From: Methylobacteriaceae bacterium
GTDB taxonomy: Bacteria; Pseudomonadota; Alphaproteobacteria; Rhizobiales; Beijerinckiaceae
Length of the DNA: 6,660 nucleotides
Assembly (NCBI GenBank): GCA_031272615.1
Contig: JAISTL010000209.1
Location: forward strand, 1-6,660
Reading direction: 5' to 3'
A program made the position numbers and the translations under genes. The stretch's first letter is position 1, and each line of letters opens with the position of its first letter. Shown in pieces: positions 6,443-6,660 of this stretch. The notes beneath the pieces were generated by a model. It did not search any database, was not told the origin of the DNA, and saw only the letters and a program-made list of their open reading frames with translations.

Positions 6443-6515
6443 GCTTCGCTTACGCCCGCGGGTGGCGCGGCGCTCGTGGTGCGTCACGCCAACCGATGGA
6501 GTAGGTGGCGGGTTT
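6443..6515. repeat. sequence resembling a dispersed intergenic repeat
   Basis: This non-coding stretch holds the phrase TGCGTCACGCC (6480-6490) followed by a GGAGTAGGTGG-like run. It looks like the short dispersed intergenic repeats found in many bacterial genomes around TGCGTCACGC cores. Recognition is from memory and no second copy lies in the window. It directly abuts the 9-bp tandem repeat. No gene is visible. Confidence 0.3.
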
Positions 6516-6578
6516 TTGGTGGACACGATGGACCTGGTGGACACGGTGGACTTGGTGGACTTGGTGGACCGGGTGGAC
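6516..6578. repeat. tandem repeat, seven copies of a 9-bp unit (consensus NNGGTGGAC)
   Basis: Seven exact 9-base periods run without a gap. The first two bases of each unit vary (TT, AC, CT, AC, TT, TT, CG). The remaining seven are GGTGGAC in six copies and GATGGAC in the second. Read on the minus strand in one frame this gives runs of Ser-Thr-Lys/Arg/Val, but no supported protein contains it. Being a multiple of three, the array would not disrupt reading frames. It may vary in copy number between strains. It lies about 90 bases upstream of the predicted cbs -35. Confidence 0.9.
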
Positions 6579-6622
6579 GAAACAGCCGCTCCACCGGTTG
6601 ACGTTTCGCCCCGCCGGTGCCG

Positions 6623-6647
6623 CGTCATTGCAAGGAACGAATCAATC
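6623..6647. repeat. degenerate copy of a CGTCATTGC-type interspersed repeat
   Basis: CGTCATTGCAAGGAACGA followed by ATCAATC resembles the widespread intergenic repeat that begins CGTCATTGCGAGGA and ends near GCAATC. Two substitutions and a shortened middle would make this a decayed or partial copy. The recognition is from general familiarity, not from a search. No gene overlaps it that I can support. Confidence 0.4.
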
Positions 6648-6660
6648 ATGCGTTGCGGCG

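Noticed and set aside
5677..6504. 275-codon plus-strand open frame opposite cbs
   Set aside because: It is antisense to the conserved PLP domain of cbs, with shadow-like composition.
6516..6578. CRISPR array
   Set aside because: Units are 9 bases with no spacers, far shorter than any CRISPR repeat-spacer period.
6167..6649. 160-codon minus-strand open frame that includes Ser-Thr-Lys repeats
   Set aside because: The repeats come from the 9-bp tandem array. The frame then runs out of phase into the 5' end of cbs and has no domain.

Overview
The window reads as a compact stretch of a GC-rich bacterial chromosome holding conserved housekeeping genes. A PerM-type permease placed divergently next to purM-purN is an arrangement I recall from Alphaproteobacteria, so an alphaproteobacterium is the best guess. 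That is an inference from gene order and protein character, not a search result. No phage, insertion sequence, CRISPR array, tRNA or rRNA was seen.

Layout. (1) Bases 1-977, minus strand: a PerM/AI-2E-family membrane permease, cut at its C-terminus by the window edge. (2) Bases 978-1792: an unusually long (about 815 bp) divergent intergenic region. It contains a strong candidate for an unannotated small RNA on the minus strand (about 1197-1283). The parts fit together: a sigma70-like promoter with a 17-bp spacer, a start point that falls on the first base of a 7-bp stem, and a 16-bp GC-rich hairpin followed by T4. (3) Bases 1793-3492, plus strand: purM and purN, tightly coupled, encoding two steps of de novo purine synthesis (AIR synthetase and GAR formyltransferase). 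(4) Bases 3523-6285, minus strand: a cystathionine beta-synthase gene followed by a cystathionine gamma-lyase gene. Together these give a reverse transsulfuration route (homocysteine + serine -> cystathionine -> cysteine). They converge on purN with only 30 bp between stop codons. (5) Bases 6286-6660: the promoter and leader of the cystathionine genes, then a stretch resembling dispersed intergenic repeats. It includes seven tandem copies of a 9-bp unit and a degenerate match to a CGTCATTGC-type interspersed repeat.

The protein-coding genes are ordinary and intact, apart from the truncated permease. The parts worth a second look are non-coding: the candidate sRNA, an ATCCGGATG motif upstream of both the sRNA promoter and the cbs promoter, the hairpin pair between cbs and the lyase gene, and the repeat-rich end of the window.
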